Assembly: GCA_964006375.1 (NCBI GenBank)
Contig: OZ023270.1
Location: 52,067,120 to 52,131,119 of the forward strand
Source: Tillus elongatus
Lineage: Eukaryota; Arthropoda; Insecta; Coleoptera; Cleridae
Direction: 5' to 3'
DNA length: 64,000 bases
The notes beneath the pieces are model-generated. The model was not told the DNA's origin and did not search any database. It saw only the letters and a program-made list of their open reading frames with translations. The position numbers and the translations under genes are program-made. Shown here piece after piece: positions 61,122 to 64,000 of this stretch (positions are counted from its first letter, which is position 1; each line of letters opens with the position of its first letter).

Positions 61122-61755
61122 CTTTATTTAGTAACCCGGTGTATTCAAGTATCTTCAGTTTCAAGAAATCCATACCCCGCTTTTTAAAAAGTTGTAAATA
61201 TTGCTGAGATTCCCATTAGAATGTTAGATTTTTCAAAATAAGAAAAACTTTACTTATCGCTAACCTCACCTACAACGTGTACAAAGGTGAAATAAATTAA
61301 AATCATATATCTAAACTTTTGGAAGAAAGTGTAAAATTACCAACCTAGGTATTATAAAATCACGTTATCAAGTTCTGATGTGCAATGAAAATTAATTATA
61401 AATTGTCTTAAATTAATTATTCATACTTTATGGTACACACTTAAAGTTTATTTTCAACATTATTATCAGTTGCAAAGTACCTACTACCACTGTTTTCGGC
61501 ACATTGACACTGAGTCAGCTTTGAATACACTGCAGATTTTACATTGGGGGCATTGTTTTATAATTACCACAAATTCGATGCCAAACACAGCGACTTATGC
61601 AAATTAAAAGTTGCAATATAAGTGAGTGTAAAACACATTATACATTTAGGATGCAAATATAAATATGCGATAATTTTAGATGTGCGTTGTTGAAAATACA
61701 AAATTGTTAATTTAATTGTTGTTTAGAAATTGTTATACCCTATATATTTATTTAT
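61122..61755. other. Spacer, nothing recognised
   Basis: AT-rich, no coding or repeat match noticed. Confidence 0.4.
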
Positions 61756-61762
61756 ATGTTTG

Positions 61763-61836
<74 letters not shown>

Positions 61837-62130
61837 ATGGATAACTCAAAAAATAATGGGCCGATTTTTATCAAATTTGGTGAGTGCGTTCCTTTTGCAA
61901 ATGGCTTGGATAAGTTCGTTAGCCAGGACAATCAGACCAATTTTTCCGGGAAAATTTTGGGTTTTCTGTCGGATTTTTTTAAATCTCCGGATATAACATA
62001 GCTATGGCAACCAAATTTGGTACGCAAGTTTATATTACAAAAAGTATAATACGTACCAAAATTTAGATCTCCAAGTTAGATTAAGTTTTTTGCAAGGTCA
62101 AGTACCAGGAAAATTACTTTGAACATTTTG
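61756..62130 (+). mobile_element. TA-centred MITE, core and 3' part (copy f)
   Basis: A TA tract (61771-61833) followed by CACATGGATAACTCAAAAAA, TAATGGGCCGATTTTTATC and GGGAAAATTTTGGGTTTTC, as in copies d and e. The 5' hairpin part is missing and the 3' end is diverged. Confidence 0.7.
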
Positions 62131-62382
62131 TAGTTTTTCTCCTTGAAACGGCAAAGTCGCGATTTTAAACGTCGAAATTGGCAACTCTTTGACAAAGAAC
62201 CTGAAATGAATACGGCTTATGTAGAGAAAATTCGGCAAGAAACAAAACCTTAAAATTCAGCTTCAATTGTTGTTGTCCTTCATTTTACTAAAATAGTTGC
62301 AGAAAATTCATTTAAAATAGACTTTTCCTCTGATGCTTTGGCAGTAGTTTTAATTACAGAGTTTATGCTTTAATAGTCTAGA

Positions 62383-62525
62383 ATTTTTTTCGTAGAAAAG
62401 CGTCGCGCGTGATGAGACAGCGACTTTTGAATTTTGAAAAGATTCCCTCTAATGAGCGCGAATTAGGCCCCCTTGAACCTATATTCAATATTAGCTTCAG
62501 TTTTTATCTGTTTACATATATATGG
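62383..62525 (+). mobile_element. TA-centred MITE, 5' fragment (copy g)
   Basis: TTTTTTCGTAGAAAAGCGTC, CGACTTTTGAATTTTGAA, AATGAGCGCGAATTAGGCCC and TTCAGTTTTTATCTGTTTAC match the 5' half of the family. It ends where the TA tract begins (a short TATATAT only). Confidence 0.65.
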
Positions 62526-63089
62526 GGTGAAGCATTTCTACGGTAAAGCTCAATAAGGGGGCACCAAGTATCCTTCTATGTATAAGTATATTTTTTATTT
62601 GAAGAGCTACAAGGTCGGTTAAATTAGAGAAAAGTTGCGTAATTATAAGCCTATTAAAATGTCAGTCAAAAATTGGAAAAAAAATCAGCGGTTCTCCAAA
62701 TATTTGAAAACAACTGAAAACCTGTCAAAACCCAGAATCGTTAGATTTTCGTTATTCCTGAGAATTTTGAAAAAAGTCAATTCCACATATAAACGAACAT
62801 ATTTAACTACATTTTCATCCAATTTATGATTTTTTTTCCTACTAGATTTTGAGTTACCATCACTAGATTTTGAGTTCCCACCACCACCTTTTGTTTTTCT
62901 TATAGCCGCCATATTGGGATTTTAAATGGTTAGATAGAACAAAATTTAAGCAATCCAGCGATATATCATACTTACTACTGTAGTTAATAACAAACCCATA
63001 ATAACATATTTATAATTTTTATCAATCAAACTTATTAGGTGGCTGTTACGTTATAAGGTGACATTTAACGTTTTGTCGCGCTTGACGTA
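62526..63089. other. Spacer, nothing recognised
   Basis: AT-rich. The last 150 bases may be the 5' UTR of the following mariner. A repeated CTAGATTTTGAGTT unit occurs near 62840-62880. Confidence 0.4.
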
Positions 63090-64000
63090 TTGTTTATTCC
63101 TACTTTCATTTAAATATCAAGATTATGTCAGGTTACAGTGCAGACGAAAGGTATGATATATTTTGTATCTACATTGCTGGTAGTCGGGATGCCCTAAAAA
63201 GCGCAGAAAAAAATATAAACCATTTTCCCGAAAGATAGCAACCCATTTTTCGCAATTTCCAAAGATTACACAACATGTTTATGAGCACAATTTTTTTCCA
63301 AAGCAAATAAAACAAGAGGTATTAATGAGGTAGCTGAAATAGATGTTCTGGCAGCGATAGAAGTAAATAATCTTGCGTCATCGCGAGAGCTATCTGCAAT
63401 TGCTGGTACAAGTGCAACGACAATTCGTATTTTGTACAAAATTAAATACAAACCGTACCATAAGTGATGTAGTCACACATTAAATGGCGATCAAGACCCT
63501 ATTCGACGCTCTAGTTTTAGTACGTGGTTTTTAAATGAAAAAGAAAATAATGAAAATTTCTCTTGCATAAGCCTTCGGACAGACGAGTATAAATTTACGA
63601 ATTGTGGTATTTTTAATAGACACAACGATGTATTATGGGATCAGGAAAATTCTCATTTAATGCAACAGATTTGACCACAAATAAAATTTGGAGTTAATGT
63701 ATGGTACGGTCTTTTTGATAACCAAGCGCTTGGTCCAATTATTTATAACGAAAATATAAACGGTCAGAGATACTTGAATATTTTTCAAAATCAAATACAA
63801 GATGCATTAGAGCAATTACCACTGCCGCAATTGCCAAAAATCAGATGGTTTCAGCAAGATGGTGCTCCTGCCCACAAGAGCCGGATGGTAAGAGCATATA
63901 AATGGCACAAAGTGTTAATTTATATAGCTAGTTGTTTAGTACTTAAGTTTAAAAGCTATGTACAGGTTCGTAATAAGAATTTTCTTGATTAAGGTCGAAA
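63090..64000 (+). pseudogene. Second mariner-type transposase, decayed and cut by window edge
   Basis: From ATG 63125: SADERYDIFCIYIAGSRDAL and NHFPER-stop-QPIFRNFQRLHNM, parallel to the N-terminus of the intact element at 18515 (SEEYADIIFIYGYADG, HRFPTRRQPTPRVF). Later frames give DVLAAIEVNNLASSRELSAI, RTDEYKFTNCGIFNRHND (first Asp region), FGVNVWYGLFDNQALGPII, and IRWFQQDGAPAHKSR (second Asp). After that the match stops near 63895 and the third Asp is not seen. Several stops and frameshifts. Related to, but clearly distinct from, the DD41D element. Confidence 0.75.

Overview
This is animal nuclear DNA, almost certainly from an insect with a large, repeat-laden, AT-rich genome. The evidence is GT-AG introns of 1 to 21 kb, a spliced peroxisomal ABC-transporter gene, an env-bearing errantivirus-type LTR element, mariner transposons of the DD41D type, tRNA-derived SINEs, many classes of non-LTR retrotransposon, and more than a dozen long (TA)n tracts. 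The species cannot be fixed from the sequence alone.

Only one conserved cellular gene is convincing: an ABCD1/ABCD2-type peroxisomal half-transporter on the minus strand. Five exons lie at 59974-59567, 38910-38653, 37635-37425, 29687-29562 and 16768-16585. Their reading frames and splice phases fit together and they encode the end of the membrane domain plus a whole nucleotide-binding domain. Its 5' exons lie beyond the right edge. Four introns (about 20.7, 1.0, 7.7 and 12.8 kb) hold most of the mobile DNA described here.

Layout. 1-3.2 kb: broken hAT transposase, a LINE 3' end and a pogo-like transposase tail. 4-11.2 kb: a nest of LINE fragments, one LINE inserted inside another, plus a hAT-type MITE with terminal repeats. 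11.2-15.1 kb: a decayed spliced gene whose last part looks like a tyrosine recombinase, with a foldback MITE in its first intron. 15.1-17.1 kb: 3' flank and last exon of the ABCD gene. 17.3-20.1 kb: a SINE between TA tracts, then a mariner with unusually long inverted ends. 20-30.5 kb: SINEs, a short retroposon with a 15-bp target duplication, LINE debris and one ABCD exon. 30.6-37 kb: a LINE split by a second copy of the hAT MITE, a foldback element and an RNase H-bearing LINE. 37.4-39 kb: two ABCD exons among TA tracts. 39.2-45.9 kb: a young 5'-truncated LINE, a Dong/R4-like element in its TAA-rich tail, and a Penelope-like GIY-YIG remnant. 46.3-52 kb: foldbacks, SINEs, a TA-centred MITE and a second RNase H LINE. 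52.1-59.4 kb: a complete but mutated errantivirus with LTRs, gag, pol and env. 59.5-64 kb: an ABCD exon, several TA-centred MITE copies and a decayed mariner running off the window.

Most elements are dead. The value of the window is in its nested structure, which gives relative ages, and in several non-autonomous families seen in more than one copy, so their boundaries can be read directly.
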